Source: Pilatotrama ljubarskyi
Lineage: Eukaryota > Basidiomycota > Agaricomycetes > Polyporales > Polyporaceae
DNA: 64,000 bases
Assembly (NCBI GenBank): GCA_022385805.1
Contig: MU277676.1
Coordinates: 60,417 to 124,416 of the forward strand
Direction: 5' to 3'
Position numbers and translations under genes: made by a program. Shown one piece after another: positions 1 to 10,038 of the stretch (the stretch's first letter is position 1; the number at the start of each line of letters is the position of its first letter). The notes beneath the pieces were generated by a model that saw only the letters and a program-made list of their open reading frames with translations, made no database searches and was not told the origin of the DNA.

Positions 1-935
1 ATGAAAGGCTCCTGGGAAGCAGCAGAAGCAGGGCAGACAGGTCTGAAGGGTCTGAGTGAGAAAAGCTCAGACGTGCCAGACGCTCAGAGATTTGCAAAAG
101 TACTGATGACTACCTTCGCTCCTGCCGCTGCTTCACTGACCAGCGCCATGAACTTCGTCGTGCCCTCGGCAAGCAACCTCTTACGCTGAAAAATGTCCTG
201 GGAAACCTCAAGTGCCGTGCAGCCCTCCTCGACTACATCAACAAAACTGGCCGCTTCGCCTCTTACCTCGCCTCACCGAGCTGAGCTGAGTACCACCCTC
301 CTCCCCTCCCTTCCTCTCGATGTCATTCCCTTCTCCTTTTCCTTTTCTTCCTCGCCGTCCACCTCTCTCCCGTCTTTATCCTCTCGTCTCTCCGCTACCT
401 TCCCCTCTCTTTCTTCTCTCTTCTCCACTGTCTACTACGTTATTATCGGGCTCACCTCCCCGACAGGTCAGTGTCATGGGACACGCCACCTTTCATCCCC
501 GTCCAAGTCTTACTCGACCCTCAACTGCCGCCCCTACCTCTGTATTCACCCGCACCACTCGGTACCACGACCGGCCTCAAGCACCGCTACCGGACGTCGC
601 CTGCCTTACATCGTTCAGTCCCTTGTATGTAGCAATAGTACACCTTCGGGCGCTGGTGGACCCGGCCGACCCCGGGTCCGGGGGGAGTTTCGGCCGTCGC
701 CGGGGCAACTGACGACGGGCATCCCTGCATCCTCCCAAGACCGTATGGCAGGGCGGACATAGTCATCTATGACGCACCAGAGGACAGGTTGTACCCCGCG
801 CACCTCCCTTCAATGGGCAGAAGGTTTCGACAGCACTGTAGTGTAGCTGGCTCGTACCGAGTAGTGGCCACATAGGCCGTAAACGGCCTGAGCGCCACTA
901 TAAGCTCGGAATATATCTATCTATCTATCTAGCAT
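1..935 (+). mobile_element. 3' end of a LINE-type (non-LTR) retrotransposon, 5' part outside the window
   Basis: In the third forward frame, positions 93-269 encode a tail that matches the usual C-terminus of fungal LINE polyproteins: DDYLRSCRCF, then HELRRALGKQPLTLKN, then ending near NKTGRF before a stop. This resembles the zinc-knuckle/RNase H end in which a histidine/cysteine motif precedes a short ALG..LTLKNVL..TGRF segment. A stop codon upstream in the same frame (57-59) suggests decay. A strongly pyrimidine-rich tract (about 296-440) and an untranslated stretch follow. The element seems to end with a small hairpin (GGCCGTAAACGGCC near 881) and a short (ATCT)n tail at about 914-931, as Tad-like LINEs often do. 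The target-site duplication cannot be tested because the 5' end is missing. Confidence 0.6.
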
Positions 936-1103
936 ACACAACTGGATCAGAATGGAACGCCACAATGCCGCGACCGCAGCGGGCTCGGAGGTCACGATGT
1001 GGGCGGATGTGGGGTTATACGATCAACTTACACCGCTGCTGTGCGCGCTCGCGAGGCGACCCTGGTGGCAGGGAGGGTTTGGGAGGACAGTGCGCAAAAA
1101 GGA

Positions 1104-1212
1104 TGACAAGAGTGGGATTTGAACCCACGCCTGGATACCCAGATGAGAAACCCGCTGAAGCAGGCAAGCTTTCGCTTGAGTCACACGCCTTGGACCGCTC
1201 GGCCATCTTGCC
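1104..1212 (-). tRNA. tRNA-Leu (anticodon CAA) with intron
   Basis: Read on the minus strand, the 5' arm GGCAAGA pairs with the 3' arm TCTTGTC and is followed by discriminator A, as in leucine tRNAs. The D stem is GCC/GGC, the T arm is GTGGG-TTCAAAT-CCCAC, and a long variable arm CTGG-GTAT-CCAG marks a type II tRNA. The anticodon CAA lies at 1176-1178. An intron of about 28 nt follows the base 3' of the anticodon, the canonical position and common for tRNA-Leu(CAA) in fungi. A run of five A at 1096-1100 is the Pol III T5 terminator on the coding strand. Confidence 0.9.
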
Positions 1213-1450
1213 ACGCATTGAAGCGATTGTTGGCGTATCATATACGCATGTCAATGTGGATACGACAAATCACCTGGCAGGCAAGTAAGTTACCGTCCCA
1301 AGGCCCGCAATTGCGAAGATACGGCAGATGACATTTCAAAGCACGACATACTGGACTACAGCATAGACAAAACCAGGCGCAAGACGCCTCTCTATCAAGT
1401 ACGGAACGTCCAAGAAAACAATTCAGCCGCTGGGCGAATGCACCACATTT

Positions 1451-2885
1451 TCACGCCGCCACAGTGACGCGCTGAGGCATCTCATGCGTGAGCTGAGGTG
1501 CGACCTTCGCAGCGTCCATGGGTTGGGAGCGGGGAATGTTGAGGTGCAGCTTGGTCGCCCGACACTCGGCGAGGAAGTCCGTGAACATCTGCGGCAAGAC
1601 CACGGTCAGCATCGTTATCAACAGTGAAGACACCCGGACGAAGACATACCTCGATGGTGTCGAGCGGACCGCCAGCACTCTCAGGATGGAACTGCACGCC
1701 CCAGACCTTCTTGCCCGACTCTGCGGTCGACTTGATGCCCTCGACGGATGAGTCGTTGCAGTTGATGAAGAACGGCTCCCACCCCGCCGGGAAGGGATCC
1801 TGCAGCTTCAACGCGTACTGATGGTTCTGGCTCGTCACGTAGACGCGGCCGGCCTTGATCGAGCCCGACGACGCGAGCGCGAGCACGGGCTGGTTATGGC
1901 CGCGGTTGCCGAACGTCATGCGGTACGCCTCGAGACCGGCGGCCATGCCGATGACCTGGTGGCCCATGCAGATGCCGAATATGGGCTTGTCCCACTCCTG
2001 CATCGTCCGGCGCAGGTTCATCGCGGCCTGCATGCAGTGGTTCGGGTCGCCGGGGCCATTGCTCAGGAAAAGCCCGTCGAACTGGTCGCGGATCTTGTTG
2101 AAGTCGAAGTTCCACGGCAGGACGGTGACGGCGGCTCCCCGGCGGACGAGCGAGCGCAGGATGTTTGCCTTGGCACCGAAGTCGAGGACCGCGATCTTCA
2201 CATCGCCCTTGGGGTTGAGCTCGTACGGGGTCTTGGTGGAGACCTGGTCGACGAGGTTCTCGGTGGTGGGGTCCCAGTACTCCTCAGGACGAGGCGGGGC
2301 AAGGGATGCGTCAGAGCCAACCGCAAGGCGACCAAGGGTCGTACCCTGGTCGCGGAGCAGACGAGTGATGGCACGGGTGTCGACACCGGTGATCCCGGGA
2401 ACGCCATTCCGAGCACACCACGAGGACAGGGACTCGACAGCGGTGTAGTGCGAGAATTTCTCGGCAACGTCAGCGACGACGACCGCAGAGCACTGGATCT
2501 TCTCGGATTCGAGCACAACGCCGACGTCCTTGTCATCGACCGGCGTCTTGTTTTGAGGAACACCGTAATTCCCAATGAGTGGGGTAGTGAACACGAGGAT
2601 CTGACCACGGTAGGAGGGATCGGTCATGGATTCCGTGTCTGGTCAATCGCCACATCAGAACGCGCGTCGACATGGCAATAGATAGTGGTTCGACTCACAG
2701 GATGTGATGGATGTGGAGAACACGGTCTCTCCCCAAATGCTACGCGGCGCGCCGAAAGAGCGGCCAGCGAAGGACTGCCCCGTCTTCAGGTGAAGCACGG
2801 CGGGCAGCGAGGTAGATGTGGACGGTGCATGGGTAGCAAAGCCCCGAGACAGGCGAGCAATACGGGTGAAGTTACGGGCCAACAT
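1451..2885 (-). CDS. CPA1: carbamoyl-phosphate synthase, arginine-specific small (glutaminase) subunit, mitochondrial
   Basis: Exons 2699-2885, 1650-2638 and 1451-1588 with 60- and 61-nt GT-AG introns give 437 residues, the family size. The start MLARNFTRIARLSRGF is a basic, serine-rich mitochondrial presequence. The N-terminal small-subunit domain contains LHLKTGQSFAGRSFG and TDPSYRGQILVFT. The class I glutamine amidotransferase domain has GLFLSNGPGDP, the nucleophile motif PIFGICMGHQ and the catalytic histidine/glutamate motif GVQFHPE. The product hydrolyses glutamine and channels ammonia to the large subunit for carbamoyl phosphate in arginine synthesis. The organelle signal and lack of ATC/CPS fusion argue for the arginine-specific rather than the pyrimidine enzyme. 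It is divergent to the BSD gene (576-bp shared upstream region). A 21-codon uORF lies in the 5' leader. Confidence 0.95.
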
Positions 2886-3461
2886 CTTGTCGCAGGCTAT
2901 CTTAATGACTGAGGAGAGAGAATACGAGGTCGCTGAGGTAACTGCTCGCGCGAGTCAGCTCAAGTCTCAACACCGTGAGAGGGCAGAGGAATGAGTCACG
3001 TACTCGTCGCGAGTGTTCTGCGTGAAAATCATGTACGAGCGAAGTCGCTCAGGGTAGTGTGGGTGTGTTCTGCGAGAGGGCGGGATGCGGTCGACGGTCA
3101 AGAATTTTACGGGTGACTCGCGCGCGTACGTCAGGTTTTGTGCACCTTCCCACGTGGCGCCGCTTATCATGCGGCGTCGGGCGATTGGGCAGCCCGATTA
3201 CATCACTTATCGGCTGAAGGTTTATCGTCGAGTCGACATCGACTAGGAGCATTACAAAGGGATGTTTACTGGATAAGACGGTGTCTCAAAGTCCGGGTAA
3301 GTAGCGTAGCAAAGCGCCGGGCCTTCGCTACTGCGCCGGTATACGTTCCGGAGGTGCGCTCCGCGACTCTCAACACGACCAGATCAGCCACCCTACCTTG
3401 CCAGAACACTCCTACACCACTCGCGCACTTTCATGACACACGCACCACGGCCGTTATCGCA
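2886..3461. promoter_or_regulatory. divergent promoter region between CPA1 and the BSD gene
   Basis: 576 bp separate two start codons that point away from each other, so both promoters must lie here. No clear TATA box is visible for either gene. Apart from the mini-ORF on the CPA1 side I see no further gene. Confidence 0.5.
2967..3032 (-). promoter_or_regulatory. upstream mini-ORF in the CPA1 leader, candidate arginine attenuator
   Basis: An ATG at 3032 opens a 21-codon frame, MIFTQNTRDEYVTHSSALS.., ending at a TGA at 2967, 82 nt before the CPA1 start codon. Fungal CPA1/arg-2 genes carry a 24-25 codon uORF, the arginine attenuator peptide, that stalls ribosomes when arginine is abundant. The size, position and an acidic-Tyr core (T-x-D-E-Y-V-T-H) are reminiscent of that peptide, but the match is partial and the conserved Asp-Tyr-x-Ser-Asp-His-x-Trp core is not clearly present. 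A possible 5'UTR intron (GTACGT inside the frame, CAG near 2909) could also remove part of it. This is a positional inference. Confidence 0.35.
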
Positions 3462-5168
3462 ATGAACTTCTTCGATGCTTACGATGTTCCTGGCACGACG
3501 ACACCGCCTCCGAGTGTACAGCCCACTCAGAGTCTCAATGAGGAGGTTTCCCAGGTCGTTGGGCAGCTCAGCCGGTTCTGGGGCGGATTCAGGAAACAAG
3601 TACGCATGCATGCAGCTGCCCCGTTGTTCGTTCAGGAGTGCTCAGTGTGCATCTTCTGCATATGAATGTAGAGCCAGACTGCGTTGGAGGCGGCTCGCAA
3701 GGACCTCGGCCAAGTCGTGCAGCAAGCTCAGAAGGAACTCACGAAGCTCACCGCCGAGGCGCCGCCCTCTACCCCCGCCGTTGTACCTGAACCAAGTGCT
3801 TCTGCCACTGAGCAAGCTGCATCGCTACCCGCTGAGGCTGAGGCCGAAGCCTCCTCTACGACTACTGAAACTCGTGATACCCCAACCGAGGCTTCCGCCT
3901 CGGCCTCCACTTCGCAGCCTCAGACACTCTTCTCCCGCTTGCAGGCATCCCTCCCACCATCCCTCGTCTCTACCGTTCAGACGCAACTGCCCGAGTCATT
4001 GAGGGAGACGCTACAACACGCGCGCGTAGGCAGTGCGAACCTCACCGCGCTCGACTTTGCACAGCTGCGCAGCACGATTACTTCGGAGCTTCAGCGCGTC
4101 CAGGGCGCGACGGAGGAATACGTCCACCGCAGCGAGGAGTTCCTCCGAGAGGCAGGGGAATTCCTCAAGGATGCTGTCAAGGTCGTGCCTCCGGAGGAGG
4201 GCGATGCTACCTATCCCGGCCTCATCTGGGATGGGACGGATGTCTGGATGTTACCTACTACCAGCAGCATTGCTGTCCCTTCGAATGCTGAGAGCGGGAA
4301 GGGCAAGGGCAAGGAAAGGGAGGACTCATCAAGTTCTGGCAGGCCATCGGTGGACACGCTGCGCGCCGTGGCGACCAGGGCGGAAATCATGCTGAAGCAG
4401 TTACGGCACGACCCGGAGGTGATCAAATCCGACCCTAACGATGATGAGAAGGTGCGCGAGCTATACGCGGACTGGCTCGCATCAGAGGCGTCTTCGGAGG
4501 AGCGCGGAGTCGGCACCACAGCATGGCAGCAGAAGGTGGAGGCGTCGCTGGCAGATGCGGTCGATGGCCGCGCATTGAAGGCCACGATGAATACTTTGGG
4601 TACGTGATTATTTGTTTCATTCTAGCGGGCGCGGACTGGATTCTGTTCTCCGGGGTGTGACAGTCCCGGAGGTGATGACGCAGGAGGAGTTCTGGAAACG
4701 TTACTTCTTCAGGGTCTATCAGGTTGAGCGCGAGGAGGCTCGTAGGAAAGCAATTATCCAGGGTATGCTCGCGGGACTGCTTATTCTGGGCATGAAGCTC
4801 ACAGCGTTGTAGGAACGAACTTGAACGACGAGGACTTCAGCTGGGAGGACGAGGAAGAGGATACGACTTCGCCAACGACCAAGGCTGCTCTGCAAGAATC
4901 TGCCTTGAGCGCCGGTGGATACCCGGAACAAGCGGAACGAGCGGAGCTGCCAACGCATCTCAGCCCGTCAGCTGCGGAGACCAAGTCGCGCGTGTCGACG
5001 CCGGGGAATATGAGCCCACGCCAGAGCAGCGAGGACAGCTACGATGTCGTCTCTTCGCAGGTCAGTAACAGCGGGGCTGCGGAGGCGGGTGTGGCGGTTT
5101 CGGCGGCAAAGAGTGCACGGAGGACCGAGGGAGGCGGTGAAGAATCTGAAGAGAGCGACTGGGAGTGA
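3462..5168 (+). CDS. BSD-domain protein (DOS2/BSDC1 type)
   Basis: Four exons, 3462-3599, 3678-4599, 4664-4762 and 4813-5168, give 504 residues. The N-terminus has an amphipathic segment (VSQVVGQLSRFWGG) followed by a coiled stretch typical of BSDC1-like proteins. The BSD domain is split across introns 2 and 3 and shows the invariant pair in EEFWKRYFFRV. It is followed by EEARRKAIIQG and the acidic motif DEDFSWEDEEED. The tail is rich in Ser/Glu and ends SEESDWE, as in DOS2 homologues. BSD domains occur in TFIIH p62 and synapse-associated proteins. The yeast relative DOS2 has been linked to ubiquitin metabolism, but the molecular role of this class is not settled. Start chosen at the first ATG; intron 2 was placed where it restores the NTL-VPEVM junction seen in the family. 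Confidence 0.85.
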
Positions 5169-5595
5169 GCGGTAGGCTGCGGAGGCATTGACCATGTACT
5201 CGTTTCTCAGTTTGTGTAGGATTCTATCAGGATTCACGTACAGTTTGCTGCATCGTCTCCCGTGGTTCCGTCGTTCGAAACAGCGAGCTGTTGCGATTCG
5301 GATGGCATCACGAGCAGAGCAGAGTGAGTAGTTTGAGGATCGCGTGGCTGTGCTGCGCACCCGCGGGACGTCATGCATTGCCGCGCGCCCATTATCTGAA
5401 CAAGACTTGCTCCGGCATCGTGACCAGGGATCTTCCTGGCTGTATACTAAGGTTCTGGAGGCTGTGTACTAGGTTCTCCTGAACCACCAACTATTCCTTC
5501 AGTCCATCATACGCAGCTGTGTTCGCGCGCCATACATAAAGCTCTTGGCAAACGCCAGCTCTGTGCACCTCCTTCATCCTAGTACCACCACCATC
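5169..5595. other. intergenic region, no gene seen
   Basis: Contains the 3' end of the BSD transcript and the promoter of the following transcription factor. A weak TATA-like stretch (CATACATAAAG) lies about 65 bp before the ATG at 5596. No further coding signal. Confidence 0.5.
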
Positions 5596-8500
5596 ATGTC
5601 TATGCAGCCCTTCGGCCCGACCGGCCAGCCGGTAGACCTCACTGATCCCACCGCGAGCTTTGAGTTCCTAGACTTGTTCTCTTCTCAGACGCAGCCAATC
5701 TTGCAGATACCATCACCAAGTGGGCGTGAGGCAGGCCCACCAGGAAGCGGCATCGCAACTTCCTCGCAGCAAGCTTCGAATTCGTCCTCTTCGAGCGCCT
5801 CTACGCCGCCGTCCGTCACGACATCGAACGCGTCGCGCAAGAGGGTCCGGCCGAAGATAGCTCTTGCACCTGGCCAGCCCCCAACTGCTCGAGGAAATGA
5901 TAGGATTCGGGTGTACGTTGCATGTCATGAATGGTGAGCAATCACTGCACCGCGCCATCGCTGCCACAGCTTCATGGTGATATGCCCTTTTTAGCCGTGG
6001 GCGCAAGATTCGCTGCGACGGAGCGAAGCCTATCTGTTTCCAATGCCAGAAACGCCCCTCGGAATCAGGGGCGTGCACGTATGACGCCGCCCCCAACCGA
6101 AAAGGGCATGATAAACGTGCTCCCCGAGCCTCTCGAACTTCTGCAGGGACGAAGCCCACAAAACGAAGACGCACAGCCGTACTTGAAGCCGCGGCCCCTG
6201 CGCCATCTGACAGTGTCCACGAATCGAGCTCCTCCTCTGACAATGACCGACCCTCTTCTCCTTCCCCAGAGCGTGTCGCCTCCAGTTGTGAACACCAGAG
6301 CGATGAGGTCCCAGAGGAGTTACTTGACTTCCAGCTGGATGTACGTAACGGAGCCAGCGGCAAAACATCAATGCATCAGCGCTTACTAACCAAAATGAAC
6401 AGGAAATTTGGGAGTATGACCCGTTCTCTATTAGTATCGACCACCCGGAACTGTTCCAGATCTCTCCCTCTGGCAGTCCGCATTCTTCGACGCATGGTCG
6501 GCAGGAGGAGGAAGACGAGTCTATCCCATCACGGCCCAGCACCCAGTTTGCGCGCGACACGTGGTGGGATGCACTGTTATCATTCTATGCCTTGGAGCGC
6601 GACCTCGGCGCTGACATGCAGGCGGTCTCGCTCACGGCGGATCAGCGGAATGGTGCACTACGACTCATGGTGTCTGACCTTCGCGCGATGTTCCAGTCTT
6701 CGGCATCCTGGATGAGCTTCATACACCTCCCTCGCTTCTTTGCCTCCGTATTGGACCCTGTGCGGAGAGCGGAGATGCAGCCCAGTCTGCTCATGACTGC
6801 GCTCGCTATCGGCACTCTGGCTCAGAGCTCCGAGTTGGAGAAGGGTGACCGAGGTCGGAGGAGGGCTCTCAAGTTGCTGGACATGGCGCACGGCGCGTTG
6901 CAGGGCAGTCTTGCGACCGGGTGGGTCGACGTCGGGCTTGCCAAAGCGGGCTGGGTAAGAGGCAATGCTTCGATGACCATAGACGGTGGAATAACTCTTC
7001 TTCACAGCTGATGCTCTACTTCGAACTGAACTCGCACCCTATGCAATCGTGGGAACGCTCGCAATCAGCGATGCTGCTCCTGGACTCTCTCGTCCGGCTA
7101 TTCTCGCTCACCACGCTGGACTCGGGCACACAGCGTATCGGAGCTACTGGAGGGCCTATGCATGTGAGCACGACTGGTGGCTTCGCTGCCCAACCTGCTA
7201 TCAACATGAATGCCCCCTCACCCTCCACAACTGCGTTTGTGCCCCAACCCGCCGCGTACATCCCGCAACCGGTGGGCACGGCGTATCCTCCCCAATATGT
7301 CCCTCAAGAGCAGTTCGTCCCGCAGATCAACCCGCACGCGTTCGATCCCCCTGTACTAAACCCGTTCTACGCGAACACCCTACCGTTTGACCAACAGATC
7401 TTTGCCCACATTGTGCCGTCCCCCACCTCCACCATAGGCGCTAATCCTTCCGTCTTCAGCAGTCGCACGAGCGTTCCACGCGGTCATACCGGGCAACAAC
7501 GGCGGGGGTGCGATTGCGCCCGGCTGTCACTCGGACGAAACTGGTCGGCGGTGCGCGAGTTCGCGCCGGCGTGGTCGACGACGATCATGTGGCCGACGGG
7601 GCTGTCCGAGGCTGAGTTCCAAAAGGAGGAGTGCAGGCGGCTCGTGTGGGGGAGCGTGATGATGGTCGCAAGCCTGAATGCGTACGCGAGCGTCACGCCC
7701 GAGGGGATCATTGAGACGGGGAAGATGTTCGTGAAGGAGCACGAGAACGTGGGTCCTTCATTGTTTACCCTCCAGTCGGCGACGTGCTCATCTGTTCAAT
7801 TCACCGTTGGTGTCGCACACGGCATCGTTCCCCATCGATCTCGTGCACCACAGTTTGCTCTGCTATTGCCCAGCGAACTGCTCGCACGCACCGGAGTAAT
7901 GGTCGAAGCGGACGACATATGGTCACTCAACATGCGCGCGATGCTGCTCCTGCACTCGTGCCTGCGCGTGCGCGCGAGCCCCACGATGAGCGGCGCGCAG
8001 CGCGCCGAGTTCGCCGTGCGGGCGTGGCTCGACATCGACGACATCGAGCAGCGGATGGAGCGCCATACGTGCAACATGATGACCAACTATGGATTCCAGA
8101 GCTCGGAGATGCTGTTCAGGTACGTGATGGCGAGCATGCTGAGTATGATTTCAGCCTAGGCCGGAGGGATGCTGATGCGTGCGCTGGGTGCAGCTTGCGC
8201 ATATGTGTGTCTTATGAGTTCCAGCGGTTTATCCCGCAAATAACGACGTACGTCGTCCACGTTAACCTCCTTGCTAGGACCGATTTTCTGATCCAACATC
8301 GGATACCGAAAGTACCGGCAACAAGTTGTTTTATCGCGATAAGGCGGAAAGCTGGCGTACGTCCGCTCACTGAGCATCACCTCCTCTGCTTTCCCGCCGA
8401 CTGACTCCTCTCGTCATTGTTCTTCGAAGTGAGACACCTCGACAACGCAGTCGAGAACGTCCAACAGGCTATGGAGGCCTCGCAGCGAGGCAACAAGGAC

Positions 8501-8970
8501 CTCGATCATCGCAAATCGCTCTTCATCTTCTGGTTCATGTCTGGGATCAAGAAGTGCGTGCTCTCACGCGACATCACCGCGCCGCCTACAGCACGTACCG
8601 TATACTGACTGACGGTCCTCTTTGTCCATACGCAGATGTATCGTGCTCTGGGAGGCGGACCCGACGCTCGACCTCGCGCTCACCACGGGGTGCAAAGGGG
8701 CCAAGTACCTCGAATACATGCTCATGTTCTGGCCCTGCGACCGTGCGTATCACTTGCGCTCCTTCATTTCCGTCGTCCTGTCCCGTTCAACGGGTGCTGA
8801 TATCCTGAGATGGGAATTTACCAGGTATACGCATGATCTGGCAGAAGCTACGCTTCCAGCTCGTCGAAGCATGCATGAAGGCTGGGCTGCCGCCACCGTC
8901 CGCTAAGATTCCGTGTCCGATGCCGAGGGCCAACGCAGCTGCACCGGCGGCTCCGGCGAGGGCACCTTGA
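5596..8970 (+). CDS. Zn(II)2Cys6 transcription factor with fungal-specific regulatory domain
   Basis: Ten exons (5596-5933, 5995-6340, 6403-6954, 7008-7748, 7854-8119, 8194-8247, 8313-8356, 8430-8553, 8636-8742, 8825-8970) join in phase to 905 residues. The binuclear zinc cluster reads ACHECRGRKIRCDG then CFQCQKR and CTYD, supplying six cysteines. The second cysteine codon is split by intron 1 (TG|C). A basic linker (KPTKRRRT) and an acidic serine stretch follow. The regulatory half has DTWWDALLSFY, a proline/glutamine-rich insert (residues about 440-520), the motif GCDCARLSLG, and the family signatures EECRRLVWGSVM, YEFQRFIPQ, LFYRDKAESW and FIFWFMSGI. Agaricomycetes have many such factors. 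The target genes cannot be deduced. Exons 6-8 are short, so their borders are the least certain part. Confidence 0.85.
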
Positions 8971-9188
8971 ACTTCGCTATTTTTATGCGAATCTGCTTAC
9001 TATCGTTCCAGATCTCTTGTTGTAACCTATTCCGTCTGGATGTAATCTGCACTTAGATGGCTATATGAAGGGAAGAATATACTCGACTAGCTATAGCACT
9101 CGGTCCGGATCGCAAGAGGTATCATACAAGAGGTATACTCCTACACACATGCCTTGATTCACGAGGCAAGCAGTTCCAGATCAACGTC

Positions 9189-10038
9189 TTAGATATCGGG
9201 GTGAGAGAAGCGGAGGGGAGCAAAGTCGCGGCCAGTGACAGTCTCGACGACCTTGTCGTGGACGTGGGCCTGGAGGCCGGCCGCCTTCTGCGCGAGGCCG
9301 CCCGTCTGGGGCGCCGCGGGGTGCGGACGCCTCGGCACCATCTTGCGGGCCTTGAGGAACGCGCGGGCGAGTTTCTGCGGAGGAGGAAACAGCGATCGTC
9401 AGCTGGAGGTTTGGAGACTGGCGAGGAAGAGAGGGCGGACGTACGTCGTTGTCCTCCGGTGAGAGCTTTGCCCGGATGAGCGGGTGCTGATCGTCCTCTT
9501 CCTCCTTGGCATGAGTGAGGAAGGTGGTGACCGCGCGCTCGATCACGTCCGTGTACTCGGGCTTCTCGACCGAGGTCTTGTCGGCGGCCTCGACCAGACG
9601 CTTTATCTCAGCATGCTCCTCTGAAACAGGACGTCAGCTATGCTACGAGCGCGCGAACGAGGGGGTAGGGGCTTGCCCTTGTTGTGGGCGGCGGTGTCTC
9701 CGAGCCCAAGGGCGCTGTAGTCGTTGTAGACGGAGACCTCCCTATGTATCGGACCATCAGTCCCAAACTCGTCGCTGTGAGCCGGGACGCGTACGCACTC
9801 GGCATCGCCGTGGATAGCCATCTCACGCACCAACGTGTTGGCGAGGATGGCCTTCTCCTTGAGGTCAGTGGCGGCCTTGAACCTGGATAGGGTGTTATCA
9901 GATAAGATGATCTCTGCCAACGCAGTGGAGCGGCTGCTTCAGCCGGCGGTACGACGCCACCTACCTGTCGAAGAGGTCGCGGACGTTGTCGTGGTCGATC
10001 TTGATCTCCTTCGTGACCTCGAGCAGGTTGTTGGACAT
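9189..10038 (-). CDS. hemerythrin HHE-domain protein
   Basis: Five exons (9965-10038, 9795-9882, 9677-9737, 9445-9620, 9189-9374) give 194 residues. Histidines placed as in HHE cation-binding domains are visible: IDHDNVRDLFD, EMAIHGDAE, AAHNKEEHAEIK and THAKEEEDDQHP. These form a four-helix bundle for a di-iron (oxo) centre. Fungal members are cytosolic and linked to oxygen, nitric oxide or iron handling; the exact role is open. Intron 2 (57 nt) is a multiple of three and could be read through. Intron 3 uses a GC donor (G|GCAAGC) instead of GT and is needed to reach the NKEEHAE junction. No signal peptide is visible. Confidence 0.9.

Noticed and set aside
1821..2681. 286-codon plus-strand frame opposite CPA1
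   Set aside because: It is the antisense shadow of the CPA1 exon; CPA1 motifs and splice sites explain the region.
4604..4625. A 22-nt intron in the BSD gene
   Set aside because: It restores a frame but is too short; a 64-nt intron at 4600-4663 gives the family junction instead.
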